Shown: positions 9,385 through 18,571, numbered from the stretch's first letter. The stretch: 64,000 nt of DNA from Cytobacillus suaedae (GCA_014960805.1 CP063163.1:1568001-1632000); one strand, 5' to 3'. Notes: generated by a model from the sequence alone, not told the origin. Made by a program: numbers and translations.

Positions 9385-10167
9385 ATGAGAATACCAATTT
9401 ATCAGATTGATGCTTTTACAAATGAGTTATTTAAGGGGAATTCGGCTGCAGTTTGCCCGTTGGATGGGTGGATTGAGGATAAGTTAATGCAAAACATTGC
9501 TGCAGAGAACAATCTAGCAGAAACGGCTTTTTTTGTAAAAAAAGAAAGAGATTATGAATTAAGATGGTTTACTCCTACGGGTGAGATTGATTTGTGTGGA
9601 CATGCAACACTAGCATCTGCTTATGTTATCTTTACATACTTAGAAAAAGATTTATCCGAGGTTACCTTTCATACAAAAAGTGGTGTTCTTGAAGTATCAA
9701 AAAATGAAGAGTTACTTACACTTATTTTCCCATCAAGAGAAGGGGTTATATGCGGTGATGTACCGGAAATGCTTATCAAGGCACTAGGTAAGGAACCCAA
9801 AGAAGTATATAAGTCCAGAGATTATTTAGCTGTTTTTGAATCTGAACAGGATATTATAGATCTTGCCCCAAATATGGATGAGTTGATGAAACTAGATGCA
9901 GTAGGGGTTATCGTTACTGCAAAAGGAAATGAAGTGGATTTCGTATCAAGATTTTTCGCACCCAAAATCGGAATTAATGAAGATCCTGTAACTGGATCAG
10001 CCCATTGTACCCTGGTGCCATACTGGAAGAAGGTATTAGGAAAGAGTGAATTCGTGGCATTGCAATTATCTGAAAGAGGCGGGAAGCTTTATTGTGAAGA
10101 CTTAGGCGAAATGGTTAAAATGTCAGGTGAAGCAGTTGCTTATTTAGAAGGTTCTATTAATGTGTAA
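9385..10167 (+). CDS. PhzF family isomerase/epimerase-like protein
   Basis: 260 aa of the PhzF family (diaminopimelate-epimerase fold). Seen: N-terminal 'YQIDAFTNELFKGNSAAV', the putative catalytic Glu46 in 'NNLAETAFF', the 'DLCGHATLAS' turn (about 68-77) and the C-terminal 'EDPVTGSAHCTL' motif. Family members act as isomerases on small acids; the physiological substrate of most Bacillus paralogues is unknown. ATG 9385 is preferred because AGAGGGAG is 9 nt upstream; ATG 9376 directly abuts that site. Monocistronic. Confidence 0.87.
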   Translation: MRIPIYQIDAFTNELFKGNSAAVCPLDGWIEDKLMQNIAAENNLAETAFFVKKERDYELRWFTPTGEIDLCGHATLASAYVIFTYLEKDLSEVTFHTKSGVLEVSKNEELLTLIFPSREGVICGDVPEMLIKALGKEPKEVYKSRDYLAVFESEQDIIDLAPNMDELMKLDAVGVIVTAKGNEVDFVSRFFAPKIGINEDPVTGSAHCTLVPYWKKVLGKSEFVALQLSERGGKLYCEDLGEMVKMSGEAVAYLEGSINV

Positions 10168-10281
10168 ACGAATATAGTTCCAAACTAAAGTTTCCAATGA
10201 TTTCTATTCTAGCTAGTAAGTTTAGTATAGCTACTATATAATAAATTGAAAACTATAAACCTACCATCGGAGTTAACTATA

Positions 10282-11829
10282 ATGAATAATGAACTTTTGG
10301 GATTTGTCGTTCTCACCTTTATAGGTGGAATACTGAGTCTGATTTTATGTATTTATGCGTACCTAAATATAAAGAATACACCAGGTGGTAAGTATTATAT
10401 AGTAGCTACGCTCTTGGCCTCCTTCTTTACATTCTCTTATGGATTTGAACTACTCAGCTATAATTTAGAACAAATAAAGTTTTGGGTAAGGATGGAATAT
10501 CTAGCCCTTCCATTTATACCTGTCTTTATTTTATTAATGTGTCTTGACTATGTTGGAAAGAAGCTTAATCGATTTTTTACATTTGTCCTATTTGGAATAC
10601 CATTTGTGACAATCACACTTCATCTAACAAATGATTTTCATCATCTTTACTATTCATCTGTAAAATTAAAATTAGACAGTCCATATCCTATCGTAGAGCT
10701 AGAGCCTGGATTTGGGTTTGTTATTCACTCTGTCTTTTTATATGGGGTAGTTGCAGCTAGTGTTGTTGTGCTACTACTGGAACTTAGAACATTATCCACT
10801 AAACTTAAACAACAAATCTTGTTAATGGTAACGGGAGTGTTAATCCCGATCATTTCTAGTGTCTTTTATATTACAGGATTAAGTCCAAACGGTGTGGATA
10901 TTGGTCCAGTATCAATGTGCTTTTCGTTTGTGTTTCATGGTATAGCACTGGTATCTTATAAAATGTTTGATATTACCCCTATCGCTAGGGAACGAATTTT
11001 TGAAAGCATTGATGAAGGAGTATTAGTACTTAATCAAAATAACGTTATCGTTGACTATAATCAAGCAATGGTAAATGTGTTACCAGCGTTAGAACCAAGC
11101 TATATTGGCCAGAAGTTACATACTATCAATGTTATCGATTCAACCTTTCTATCACTTGCAATGAACGAGACAGAAACAGATTATCACTATACACGTGAGG
11201 GAATCTCACACTATTACCAAGTCAAATTTACTCCAGTATTGAACAGTAAAAACATACTCATTGGTAAAATAATTACCTTCACGGATGTAACTAAGCGAGT
11301 GTTACTTGAGGAACAACTTAAAAGGTTGGCAAGTACAGACGGCTTAACCAACATTTACAATCGTGCCTTTTTTGTAAAATCAGCCGAGGAATATCTTAAT
11401 AATGGTGTACCCATTTCAGTTATTATGTTTGATATTGATCATTTTAAGAAAGTAAATGATACATTTGGTCATGTATCTGGGGATGCGGTCCTTTGTAATG
11501 TGGTTGAAATTGTTAAGAGTTGTTTAAGAGAAGAGGATCTATTCGGTAGATTCGGTGGTGAAGAGTTTCTTATTTGTCTAGCTGGAACAATAGATGAAGC
11601 TATGAACGTAGCACATTCAATCAAGGATATTATTCAACAAATGCCTACTGTCGTTGGTGGTCATTGTATTTCAGTAACATCTAGTTTTGGAGTTACCAAT
11701 ACAGCCTATATTGATAGAGAAATATCCGTACAAGCTCTTATAAGTCAGGCAGATCAGGCTCTTTATGTAGCTAAAAAGAATGGAAGAAATTGTGTGGTGT
11801 CATTTAAAAAACCTGTTGAGGTTTCTTAG
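10282..11829 (+). CDS. Membrane diguanylate cyclase: 7TM sensor, PAS, GGDEF
   Basis: 515 aa. Residues about 1-225 form seven or eight transmembrane helices of the histidine-kinase N-terminal 7TM type, followed by a PAS-like domain (about 235-340, 'ESIDEGVLVLNQNNVIVDYNQ') and a GGDEF domain. The active-site signature is GGEEF at 425-429, preceded five residues earlier by an RxxD inhibitory site (REED), so an active, feedback-inhibited c-di-GMP synthase is expected. ATG 10282 is chosen because CGGAG precedes it; a TTG at 10246 lacks one. No EAL domain. Confidence 0.9.
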   Translation: MNNELLGFVVLTFIGGILSLILCIYAYLNIKNTPGGKYYIVATLLASFFTFSYGFELLSYNLEQIKFWVRMEYLALPFIPVFILLMCLDYVGKKLNRFFTFVLFGIPFVTITLHLTNDFHHLYYSSVKLKLDSPYPIVELEPGFGFVIHSVFLYGVVAASVVVLLLELRTLSTKLKQQILLMVTGVLIPIISSVFYITGLSPNGVDIGPVSMCFSFVFHGIALVSYKMFDITPIARERIFESIDEGVLVLNQNNVIVDYNQAMVNVLPALEPSYIGQKLHTINVIDSTFLSLAMNETETDYHYTREGISHYYQVKFTPVLNSKNILIGKIITFTDVTKRVLLEEQLKRLASTDGLTNIYNRAFFVKSAEEYLNNGVPISVIMFDIDHFKKVNDTFGHVSGDAVLCNVVEIVKSCLREEDLFGRFGGEEFLICLAGTIDEAMNVAHSIKDIIQQMPTVVGGHCISVTSSFGVTNTAYIDREISVQALISQADQALYVAKKNGRNCVVSFKKPVEVS

Positions 11830-11878
11830 TTTAAACAGGCATGGTAGTACTTTATTTATATTAAAATCAATATTAAAG

Positions 11879-11921
11879 AAACCTCTTTCTTAGCATATTC
11901 CATTTAAGAGAGAGGTTTTTT
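11879..11921. terminator. Convergent terminator
   Basis: AACCTCTTTCT pairs with AGAGAGAGGTT followed by TTTT; lies between the converging genes ending at 11829 (+) and 11934 (-). Confidence 0.75.
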
Positions 11922-11933
11922 AGTTGGTACAAA

Positions 11934-12944
11934 TCAATTATTTTTTTCCTTTGTTAAGTGTTCACGATCAATCGCTTGCGGTGGTCTTTCAAACCAATCA
12001 TTCTTAATCATGATATTTATGCCATCTTCAGCGTATAATCCTATATCTTTTAGCATTTTTGTGTATTTAGTAGCGATATCTCGTCTCATACTAAAAGCTA
12101 GTGAACCTCCCATATTTCCAATGCCAATGGCATTCAATTGGTTTATTTGAAAAAGCATCAACTTGTCTGAAAATGGAGCGACTGTTGAATCCTTAACTTC
12201 TGTATCCCAGGTCATTGGGGAAGGAAGTGTGCTCTCCTCAAATAAATTACGTAACGTATCTAATATTGATCGTGCAATTTCAATTCCTCTAACAAAATAG
12301 TTACGAAGTTCCTCAGATTGTACTGTCTGAGTGAAACCGATTAACAAAGCTTTACCGTATGTATTATTGTTATAGTTCATAAAGATGTGAGAAATCTCCT
12401 GTGCTGTTAGTGTCCGTCTTTCTCCAAACCAGCCTTTTAGGAAACTTCCTTTTTCAACCATCATAGGTTTTTTAGGAATTGCGATATATGGTGGACGAAT
12501 AAATACCCCTTTAGAAAGCATTACTTCTTTTGCCTGGTCTTCAATTTTCGTTGCAGCACTTAAAAATTGTTTGAAAGCTTCCCTTATATCCTTTCTTGCC
12601 GAAGCCGATAGAGCCATCCCGTGAGCTGCGATTCCAGCTTTTCCTAAGTTTCTAATAAAATACAGCATAAATGTGTCTGAATATAAACTAGGTGCCTCTA
12701 AATTAACGTCTTCCATTGAAAAGCCGATAGGTACTGGGTAATTGTCATTGATAAATATAGTAGTTAGGGTGTCTAAGTTTGCTTTTGATCTAGCTAAGGC
12801 TAATTCCATTAGTGGTTTTATTTCTAAATCTTCAACGACTTGGCAAAAGTAGGTTAATACTGGGATCGTGGAACTTTCAGCCATATATGCTGACCATAAA
12901 AATCCAAGCTCTGCTGAGGTTAAATCAATATTATGCTCCTTCAA
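11934..12944 (-). CDS. DUF3231 family protein
   Basis: 336 aa with two tandem repeats of a ferritin-like helical domain (about 1-165 and 170-330); each repeat contains the 'LTxxExxxLWxxY' opening and the 'PFSDKLMLF...IGxxGxSLAxSMRRDI' closing pattern that I associate with DUF3231. Function of the family is unknown. The start is a TTG preceded by GGAGG at 9 nt. A second member is at 47919-48929 on the same strand. Monocistronic, ending at the convergent terminator 11879-11921. Confidence 0.88.
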   Translation of the reverse strand: MKEHNIDLTSAELGFLWSAYMAESSTIPVLTYFCQVVEDLEIKPLMELALARSKANLDTLTTIFINDNYPVPIGFSMEDVNLEAPSLYSDTFMLYFIRNLGKAGIAAHGMALSASARKDIREAFKQFLSAATKIEDQAKEVMLSKGVFIRPPYIAIPKKPMMVEKGSFLKGWFGERRTLTAQEISHIFMNYNNNTYGKALLIGFTQTVQSEELRNYFVRGIEIARSILDTLRNLFEESTLPSPMTWDTEVKDSTVAPFSDKLMLFQINQLNAIGIGNMGGSLAFSMRRDIATKYTKMLKDIGLYAEDGINIMIKNDWFERPPQAIDREHLTKEKNN

Positions 12945-13197
12945 AGTTAACTACCTCCGAATATTATTCTTACGGTAGTATAGCCACTTTTATAGTAAAT
13001 ATTTGTAAGTATAATTGGAAATTATATACAGGAAAATTTTTTGCACGTAATAAAATAAGTGGATATGGGTGGGGATAGGATAGGTTCCATAAACCTTCTA
13101 AGAATGGTATGATAAAACCTAACTATTTGCATCAAGCAAAACCATACTAGGCTGGTTTATCCAGAAGAAACTATTTCGGGAAATAGGAGAAAAACAA

Positions 13198-13617
13198 ATG
13201 CAATCTTACATAACTATTGGAATTGGAGCAGTTATTTTAAACGAACAGAATGAAGTTTTGTTGGCACTGCGTGGGAAAGCCCCCGAACAAAACAAATGGA
13301 GTATTCCTGGGGGGAAAGTTGAGTTATTCGAATCGTTAGCTGATGCAACTATTCGAGAAATTAAAGAAGAAGTTAATCTGGATATTGAAATTGATAAATT
13401 ACTATGTACTGCTGAAACAATTGATAAAAGTACAAATGAGCATTATGTATCCATCGTATATAGTACTAAAAATGTACAAGGCACTTTGAAAAACATGGAG
13501 CCTGATAAGTTACAAGATGTTCGCTGGTTTAATCTATCAAATCTTCCAGAAGAATTGGCTTGTTTCTCAATAGAAGCAATAGACATAACAAAAAAACAAT
13601 TTAGTTTATCTAGATAG
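13198..13617 (+). CDS. Nudix hydrolase
   Basis: 139-aa Nudix protein, expected to hydrolyse a nucleoside diphosphate linked to another moiety. The Nudix box spans about residues 39-61: GGKVELFE...REIKEEVNL, fitting Gx5Ex7REUxEExGU except that the conserved late Gly is Asn. Catalytic Glu residues are kept. N-terminal 'GAVILNEQNEVLLALRG' and 'WSIPGGKVE' are typical of MutT/ADP-ribose-type members. ATAGGAGA lies 7 nt before the ATG. Substrate cannot be read from sequence. Confidence 0.9.
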   Translation: MQSYITIGIGAVILNEQNEVLLALRGKAPEQNKWSIPGGKVELFESLADATIREIKEEVNLDIEIDKLLCTAETIDKSTNEHYVSIVYSTKNVQGTLKNMEPDKLQDVRWFNLSNLPEELACFSIEAIDITKKQFSLSR

Positions 13618-13625
13618 AAATTAAG

Positions 13626-13672
13626 AAACCTCTCTTTCCAAGTCTAAGACAATGAAAGAGAGGTTTTATTTT
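13626..13672. terminator. Convergent terminator
   Basis: AAACCTCTCTTTC pairs with GAAAGAGAGGTTT, with T-rich sequence on both strands; separates the Nudix gene from the converging sigma/anti-sigma operon. Confidence 0.8.
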
Positions 13673-14725
13673 TTAGTTAAGTTTCTTTTTATCCTTACTT
13701 AAAATCGTTAACTCATACTCTTCATTTCGAACATCCTTTGTTCTCTCATCCAATTTGATGAAATCGGTGATTTCTTTTTCGATACGTTCGACATACTCTT
13801 TTGCGTTAGGGTCAGATGATTTAATCGACGTTTTTAATGTAAGCTGCAATGGATAAGGATGGAAGGAATACGAAAAGGTAGTGACCTTAAAATCCTTATT
13901 CTCCATTAAGCCATGACCAATAATGTGCACAGTGTCCTGAAACCTTAGCTCCTGCTCACGTGCTCTTCTATCAATCTGAGTTACTCTCATCTTAAATTCC
14001 CCATATTCTGCGGAAATCTCTTTCAATCGAGCTTTTAATTCTTTCGTGCCTTTTTCGGTTTTGTATACAGAAACATACATAAAATTATCGGTAAAGCGGA
14101 CCTCTAATGGAAAGGCTAGCTCATGTTTAAGTTCCTCTAGTAAAACAGTAATTTTTGCTTCAAGTTCTTCACTTTTTGTTTGGTTTTCTATCTCCTCAGG
14201 ACTAGGCTCGTAAAGAGAAGCTGGTTGCTCTTTTACATCTTTTACTTTAATTTCAAATTTCCCGAAGTTTTTAGTTTGTAATGCTGTAGTTAAATTCGAG
14301 ATTACTTCGTCTTCTATGTTCTTAACTTCTTCTTTTGAACCAGCGATTGAAACAATGATTTTGTTATTCTTAATTTGAATATCTCCAAGTTTATACTCAT
14401 TCTCTCTTATAACCCCATAAACAGTATCGAACAATTCAACCTTGTGTTCTTCTTGTTTAATAAATTGGCTAAGATATGGAATCGTAGACACAACCTTTGC
14501 CATGGCAGGTGAGACATAGGTGGAGCCAATTAATAGGAAGACCAATGCAGCTATGGCTACTCCGGTAAAAGAAATTCTTGTTGCAAATCTTCCTAGGCTA
14601 TTATGCTCATTTTGTTTACCTGTATCTTTAAGATTCTTTACATTCTGTAAAACATATTGCTTATGTGTTTGTTCAAATCGGAGATTGTTTTTTTCTTGAT
14701 CTGGGTAATCCCATTTATTTTTCAT
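13673..14725 (-). CDS. Probable membrane anti-sigma partner of the ECF sigma factor
   Basis: 350 aa: a basic cytoplasmic N-terminus (1-50), one transmembrane helix (about 52-75, ISFTGVAIAALVFLLIGSTYV) and a large extracytoplasmic region with a glutamate/lysine-rich middle. This type-II topology and its position 1 bp after the sigma-factor stop codon fit an anti-sigma factor. The extracytoplasmic part recalls the DUF4030/DUF4179 group seen downstream of Bacillus ECF sigma genes; assignment to a named Pfam family is tentative. Probably translationally coupled to 14727-15287. Confidence 0.7.
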   Translation of the reverse strand: MKNKWDYPDQEKNNLRFEQTHKQYVLQNVKNLKDTGKQNEHNSLGRFATRISFTGVAIAALVFLLIGSTYVSPAMAKVVSTIPYLSQFIKQEEHKVELFDTVYGVIRENEYKLGDIQIKNNKIIVSIAGSKEEVKNIEDEVISNLTTALQTKNFGKFEIKVKDVKEQPASLYEPSPEEIENQTKSEELEAKITVLLEELKHELAFPLEVRFTDNFMYVSVYKTEKGTKELKARLKEISAEYGEFKMRVTQIDRRAREQELRFQDTVHIIGHGLMENKDFKVTTFSYSFHPYPLQLTLKTSIKSSDPNAKEYVERIEKEITDFIKLDERTKDVRNEEYELTILSKDKKKLN

Positions 14726-14726
14726 A

Positions 14727-15287
14727 CTATATCTCCTCCTTTATTGAACTTTTTAGTGCAGCTCTAGCTCGATGAAGTCTTGATTTAACGGTATTGATCT
14801 TAATACGGAGTAACACCGAAATCTCTTCAATTGTAAGCTCTTCATAGTAATAGAGAATAATTACTTCTCTGTAGTTAACAGGTAGCTCTAACACTCTATG
14901 AAAAACTTCCTCATTCTCTTCAAATTCTATAAGGCTATCCTCTGTCGATTTGGTGCCACTTGTAAATATTGAACTAAGAATATCTTTATAATGGATGTTT
15001 CTAGATGACCAACTACCAATGGCATCTTTACATTTGTTCACCGTTATTCGATAAACCCAAGTTTTATAAGAGGACTTGTGTTGAAATCCATCTAGATTTT
15101 TGTAGCAGCTAATAAAGACCTCCTGGGAAATATCTTCTGCAAGCTGCTTTTGTTTCACGTACGTATAAGCAAGTCTCATGACCATATCTCCATACTCTTC
15201 CATTAACCATTCAAGCTTAGCTTCCTTTGACAAATGATTCACATCAGAGAGGGAGGGGGAGTTGATTTGTATGGCTTTTACATGCAT
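14727..15287 (-). CDS. ECF sigma-70 factor
   Basis: 186-aa extracytoplasmic-function sigma factor. Region 2 (about 25-95) contains 'DMVMRLAYTYVKQKQLAEDISQEVFISCY' and the -10 recognition helix 'YKTWVYRITVNKCKD'; region 4 (about 130-182) holds 'LPVNYREVIILYYYEELTIEEIS' and the helix-turn-helix 'IKINTVKSRLHRAR'. AAAGGAGG precedes the ATG. It is first in a two-gene operon with the membrane protein at 13673, and a matching ECF promoter (GGGAAC-N16-CGTCTA) lies upstream, which implies autoregulation. Confidence 0.92.
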   Translation of the reverse strand: MHVKAIQINSPSLSDVNHLSKEAKLEWLMEEYGDMVMRLAYTYVKQKQLAEDISQEVFISCYKNLDGFQHKSSYKTWVYRITVNKCKDAIGSWSSRNIHYKDILSSIFTSGTKSTEDSLIEFEENEEVFHRVLELPVNYREVIILYYYEELTIEEISVLLRIKINTVKSRLHRARAALKSSIKEEI

Positions 15288-15353
15288 GTATGTAGTGCCT
15301 CCTTTCTGTTTTTAAAAGGCTATTCAATTTATAAGGCCGGTCTTACATAACGT

Positions 15354-15381
15354 TAGACGACGCTATTTCCTTTTGGTTCCC
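15354..15381 (-). promoter_or_regulatory. ECF-type autoregulatory promoter
   Basis: On the minus strand GGGAAC (15376-15381) is separated by exactly 16 nt from CGTCTA (15354-15359). The '-AAC' -35 and 'CGTC' -10 motifs are the hallmark of Bacillus ECF promoters (SigM/V/W/X-like). It lies about 65 bp upstream of the sigma gene start. Confidence 0.65.
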
Positions 15382-15505
15382 ATTTTATTTTGATTTATTA
15401 AAAAGTACACTTCTATCCATGGTACAATGACCTTATATGAATTTGGAAAATTAATACTTATAGATTATAACTCTACCAGAGGGCTATGGAAAAGGAGGGA
15501 ATTCT

Positions 15506-15898
15506 ATGAATATCAATGTGATTATCGGATGGCTAATTTTGTTTGGTGTATATTTCTTAATTACTTTTTACTTGAAGCAGCATCTTGGCATTAAAACGAA
15601 AGAATGGGTATGGATGTTGTCTGATAAAAGAAAACCTGTTTTCAGGATTGTTGATTCTAGTATTTTTGTATTGTTTTTATTTTTTATGTTTCAGCTGAAT
15701 GTTGAACCTGGCTCGGAAGCTAACTCATCTGCTGTTAAAGTAAGTCCTTTGTTTGGTATGATGTTTCTTCAAAGTATTGTGGGTGGAATTGAGCAATGGA
15801 TGACAAACCGGGAGAAGAAAGCTTATTATCATGAGTGGCTAGGGTCCTTTTTGGTATTGGGAGCATTTCTAATAATAGTTTTGTTTGGAGTTTCATGA
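15506..15898 (+). CDS. DUF4181 membrane protein
   Basis: 130 aa with four hydrophobic helices. The 'GWLILFGVYFLITFYLKQHLGI', 'VNxxHKxxF'-like basic segment and 'EQWMTNREKKAYYHEWLGSFL' motif match the DUF4181 family of small Bacillus membrane proteins, function unknown. AAAAGGAGG is 8 nt before the ATG. Transcribed divergently from the ECF sigma operon; the 51-bp repeat array starts 10 bp after its stop codon. Confidence 0.75.
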   Translation: MNINVIIGWLILFGVYFLITFYLKQHLGIKTKEWVWMLSDKRKPVFRIVDSSIFVLFLFFMFQLNVEPGSEANSSAVKVSPLFGMMFLQSIVGGIEQWMTNREKKAYYHEWLGSFLVLGAFLIIVLFGVS

Positions 15899-15907
15899 GG
15901 ATGAGTA

Positions 15908-16160
15908 ATTTACGTGCTCGAAATAATTGGTTTTCGGAAAATGAGGTCACGTAAACGGATTTACGTGACCGGAATAATTGGTTTTCGGGAAATGAGGTCA
16001 CGTAAATGGATTTACGTGCCCGAAATAATTGGTTTTCGGGAAATGAGGTCACGTAAACGGATTTACGTGACCGGAATAATCGATTTTCGGGAAATGAGGT
16101 CACGTAAATGAATTTTTGAGCCCGAAATAATTGGTTTTCGGGAAATGGGGTCAAATAAAA
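15908..16160. repeat. Tandem array of 51-bp palindromic repeats, about five copies
   Basis: Units begin near 15912, 15963, 16014 and 16065 at exactly 51 bp; a fifth is degenerate. Core GGTCACGTAAA-cgga-TTTACGTGACC is an inverted repeat; the rest of the unit is GGAATAATTGGTTTTCGGG-like. Because 51 is a multiple of three, spurious 17-aa-repeat ORFs appear on both strands. Related 51-bp units occur at 31731-31800 and 45697-45858. It lies between convergent genes. Confidence 0.9.
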
Positions 16161-16213
16161 TGATTTTGAACCCTCACCTCCACGCCCCCAAGCAGCGAGG
16201 TACATAAACACAC

Positions 16214-16945
16214 TCAATATACTCTCCTCAAAAACATTCTCAATCCACCAAAAAAGAAAACAAGGAAACTACCTAAAATAACAAAAATAAGAGTTTGAAC
16301 ACTAAAGAAAAACATACTGTCTGGTCCTTCCATTGGAATCATGCCTAAGAAGGGCTGAGCCCATGGATAATACGGACCGAATTTTTCTGAGTTCACAGCA
16401 AGAATACTAGGGAAGGTGAAAATAACATTAATCGCCATTGGTGCGGCAAAGCTTTTCCATGCTGTAGAAACCCAAAGTTGTAATGCAACTAATGGGAATG
16501 TTGCGATCCACCCGCCTAACAGACTCGTCAACACAAGCTCTAATGGAAAAGATCCGGACATTCCTTTTACTGTACCGGCTAGAAATAGACCCGGGAGGAG
16601 AAGGAGTTGCATGATACCAATCAATAACATAATCATTGTAAACTTTACAATATAAAGTTGGTAACGAGGAAGCGGGAGCGTAAGCATCTGCTTCCATCCA
16701 CCATCTAAATGTTCATATCGACAAACATAACAAGCATAAATTCCAGTAATCATCGGAAGAAATAATGTGCCATGTGTAAATACCATCGCATAATAAGAAT
16801 TAAGCCATTCATTTTCAGATACAGCAAACCCACCACTAAAGGCGATGATGGTACATATTAATGGGCTAACAATGATTAACTGAGTAATCTTTGTTTTTCT
16901 TATTTTTAAAAACTCTGATCGTAGTGTATTAATAAATAAATTCAT
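16214..16945 (-). CDS. ABC transporter permease, lantibiotic-immunity type
   Basis: 243 aa with six predicted transmembrane helices and an N-terminal 'LRSEFLKIRKTKIT' signature shared with the other permease (16942). The pair plus an upstream ATPase is the organisation of immunity/resistance exporters such as SpaFEG or BcrABC-type systems that expel antimicrobial peptides from the membrane. Start codon overlaps the previous stop by 4 bp (ATGA), indicating translational coupling. Third gene of the operon; substrate unknown. Confidence 0.83.
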   Translation of the reverse strand: MNLFINTLRSEFLKIRKTKITQLIIVSPLICTIIAFSGGFAVSENEWLNSYYAMVFTHGTLFLPMITGIYACYVCRYEHLDGGWKQMLTLPLPRYQLYIVKFTMIMLLIGIMQLLLLPGLFLAGTVKGMSGSFPLELVLTSLLGGWIATFPLVALQLWVSTAWKSFAAPMAINVIFTFPSILAVNSEKFGPYYPWAQPFLGMIPMEGPDSMFFFSVQTLIFVILGSFLVFFFGGLRMFLRRVY

Positions 16946-17661
16946 TCTTCCACATCCCTCTTTTTAAAATGAATGGTGGCTATGAGGAAAATAACAAGTC
17001 CTGTGCCCATTCCCAAATACGCACTATATACGGGTACCTCCCAATTATTTAGTAACGAAGGCCATTTCCAAATCACCCAATCTGGCATTTTAAAAGAGTA
17101 GGTTGAAAATAACGCCCCTAGAATACCGATTGTGATAGCTGCCCCTTGATGACTATAAATAACTGCAATCCAAAGTTGTAGTGCTAAGATAGGTAGTGCA
17201 GCTAAATAAGAGAAGAGTGCCATTTTTGTTATTTCCATGAGAGGAATTGAATCTACTCCAAATTTCAAAGAAATCCCAAGGATAACCGTTCCAATCACCA
17301 GTAATAAAGTAGAAACTCCTAACAACACAATACTGACAATGAATTTTGCTAAAAGTAAAGAACCCTTACTAATCGGTAATGAAAGCAAATGCTTCCATGA
17401 ACGATTTTCGTGGTCAACATGGGCAACAATCGATGTAATGATAGCCATTCCCATAATTAAAACCGCAGGTACTAATGATTGAACATTTCCTAGTAAACCT
17501 CCCCAAAGGTTATCCTCGTATTGCTTCGTTAAATATTCGTAACGAACCCCGAAGTTCAATGCTTGAAGGGCTACTACTCCAAAGGGGCCGAGGAATACTA
17601 GGAACCAGGCCCACTTGCGCTTAAGTTTTAAAAATTCAGCTGCTAGTAGATGTTGCAACAT
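16942..17661 (-). CDS. ABC transporter permease, lantibiotic-immunity type
   Basis: 239 aa, six predicted helices, N-terminal 'LLAAEFLKLKRKWAWFL' motif typical of ABC-2 immunity permeases. GAGGAGG lies 9 nt before ATG 17661 and inside the 3' end of the ATPase gene, so the two overlap by about 26 bp; the frame remains open to a TTG at 17679. Second gene of the three-gene exporter operon. Confidence 0.83.
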   Translation of the reverse strand: MLQHLLAAEFLKLKRKWAWFLVFLGPFGVVALQALNFGVRYEYLTKQYEDNLWGGLLGNVQSLVPAVLIMGMAIITSIVAHVDHENRSWKHLLSLPISKGSLLLAKFIVSIVLLGVSTLLLVIGTVILGISLKFGVDSIPLMEITKMALFSYLAALPILALQLWIAVIYSHQGAAITIGILGALFSTYSFKMPDWVIWKWPSLLNNWEVPVYSAYLGMGTGLVIFLIATIHFKKRDVEE

Positions 17662-18571
17662 GGCCATTGTCCTCCTCAATAATTTTCAAGAATATATCTT
17701 CAAGTGAGGATGTGTGCCCTTCAACCCGATATACCGGTATATGATTTTTGACAAGAGACTCAATTACCATGGCAACCGTAGTATGGTCTGCGTTGTGTAA
17801 GTAAATAGAGTCGTCCTTTTGTTCACACTCTAATCCTTTTGCGAGTAGTACGTTCCAGGCGTTTCGAGTTTGCCCCACTTCAAATCGAATCGAACTTTTT
17901 GATTTTTTACGTAACTCTTCAATGGAATCTTGGAAAATAAGTTGCCCTTTCGAGATAATCCCTACATGTGTAGCCATCTGATCAATTTCACTTAGTAGAT
18001 GACTAGATACAATGATTGTTAATCCACTTTCAGAAGCAAGTCGCTTCAAAAGGTTACGAATCTCTTGGATACCTGAAGGATCTAGACCATTGGTTGGCTC
18101 ATCGAGAATTAAGATCTCTGGATTTCCAAGTAAAGCTGTAGCAATTCCAAGTCGCTGCTTCATTCCTAATGAAAATTCTTTAACTTTTTTTGTGGCAGCA
18201 GAGGTTAATCCAACGATTTCTAATACTTCCTGAATTCGCGTTTTATTTACACCTAGTATTTTTCGATATACTTCGAGATTTTCAATTGCATTTAAGTGTC
18301 CATAATAAGATGGCGACTCTACTAATGATCCAATATCCCGTAAAATCTCCATTTTATTCTTTTTAAAACTTTTGCCAAAGAACGATATGTCACCATAGGT
18401 TGGCGTTATTAAACCCAAAAGCATACGAATCGTCGTTGTTTTCCCTGCACCATTTGGACCCAAAAATCCATAAATCTGTCCTTTCTCGATTTTTAAATTA
18501 ACTGTGTTAACAACATATTGCTGACGTCCATACTTTTTAGTTAGATTTCTCGTTTCAATAAAATAATTCAT
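17636..18571 (-). CDS. ABC transporter ATP-binding protein, BcrA/lantibiotic-immunity type
   Basis: 311-aa ATPase. Walker A GPNGAGKTT at 38-46, ABC signature in 'FSLGMKQRLGIA', Walker B 'ILILDEPTNGLDP', and H-loop 'VSSHLLSEI'. The roughly 90-residue C-terminal extension is usual for BcrA-like proteins. GAGGTG precedes the ATG. Leads the operon with two permeases and is divergent from the two-component genes at 18750, the common arrangement where the kinase senses a peptide antibiotic and induces the exporter. Confidence 0.9.
   Translation of the reverse strand: MNYFIETRNLTKKYGRQQYVVNTVNLKIEKGQIYGFLGPNGAGKTTTIRMLLGLITPTYGDISFFGKSFKKNKMEILRDIGSLVESPSYYGHLNAIENLEVYRKILGVNKTRIQEVLEIVGLTSAATKKVKEFSLGMKQRLGIATALLGNPEILILDEPTNGLDPSGIQEIRNLLKRLASESGLTIIVSSHLLSEIDQMATHVGIISKGQLIFQDSIEELRKKSKSSIRFEVGQTRNAWNVLLAKGLECEQKDDSIYLHNADHTTVAMVIESLVKNHIPVYRVEGHTSSLEDIFLKIIEEDNGHVATSTSS

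Noticed and set aside
15908..16160. CRISPR array
   Set aside because: The complete 51-bp unit repeats; there are no unique spacers and no cas genes nearby.
15735..16217. 160-codon minus-strand frame with 17-residue repeats (FPENQLFRARK-type)
   Set aside because: It is produced by the 51-bp (3 x 17) tandem array at 15908 plus the tail of the DUF4181 gene; no ribosome binding site and other frames are equally open.
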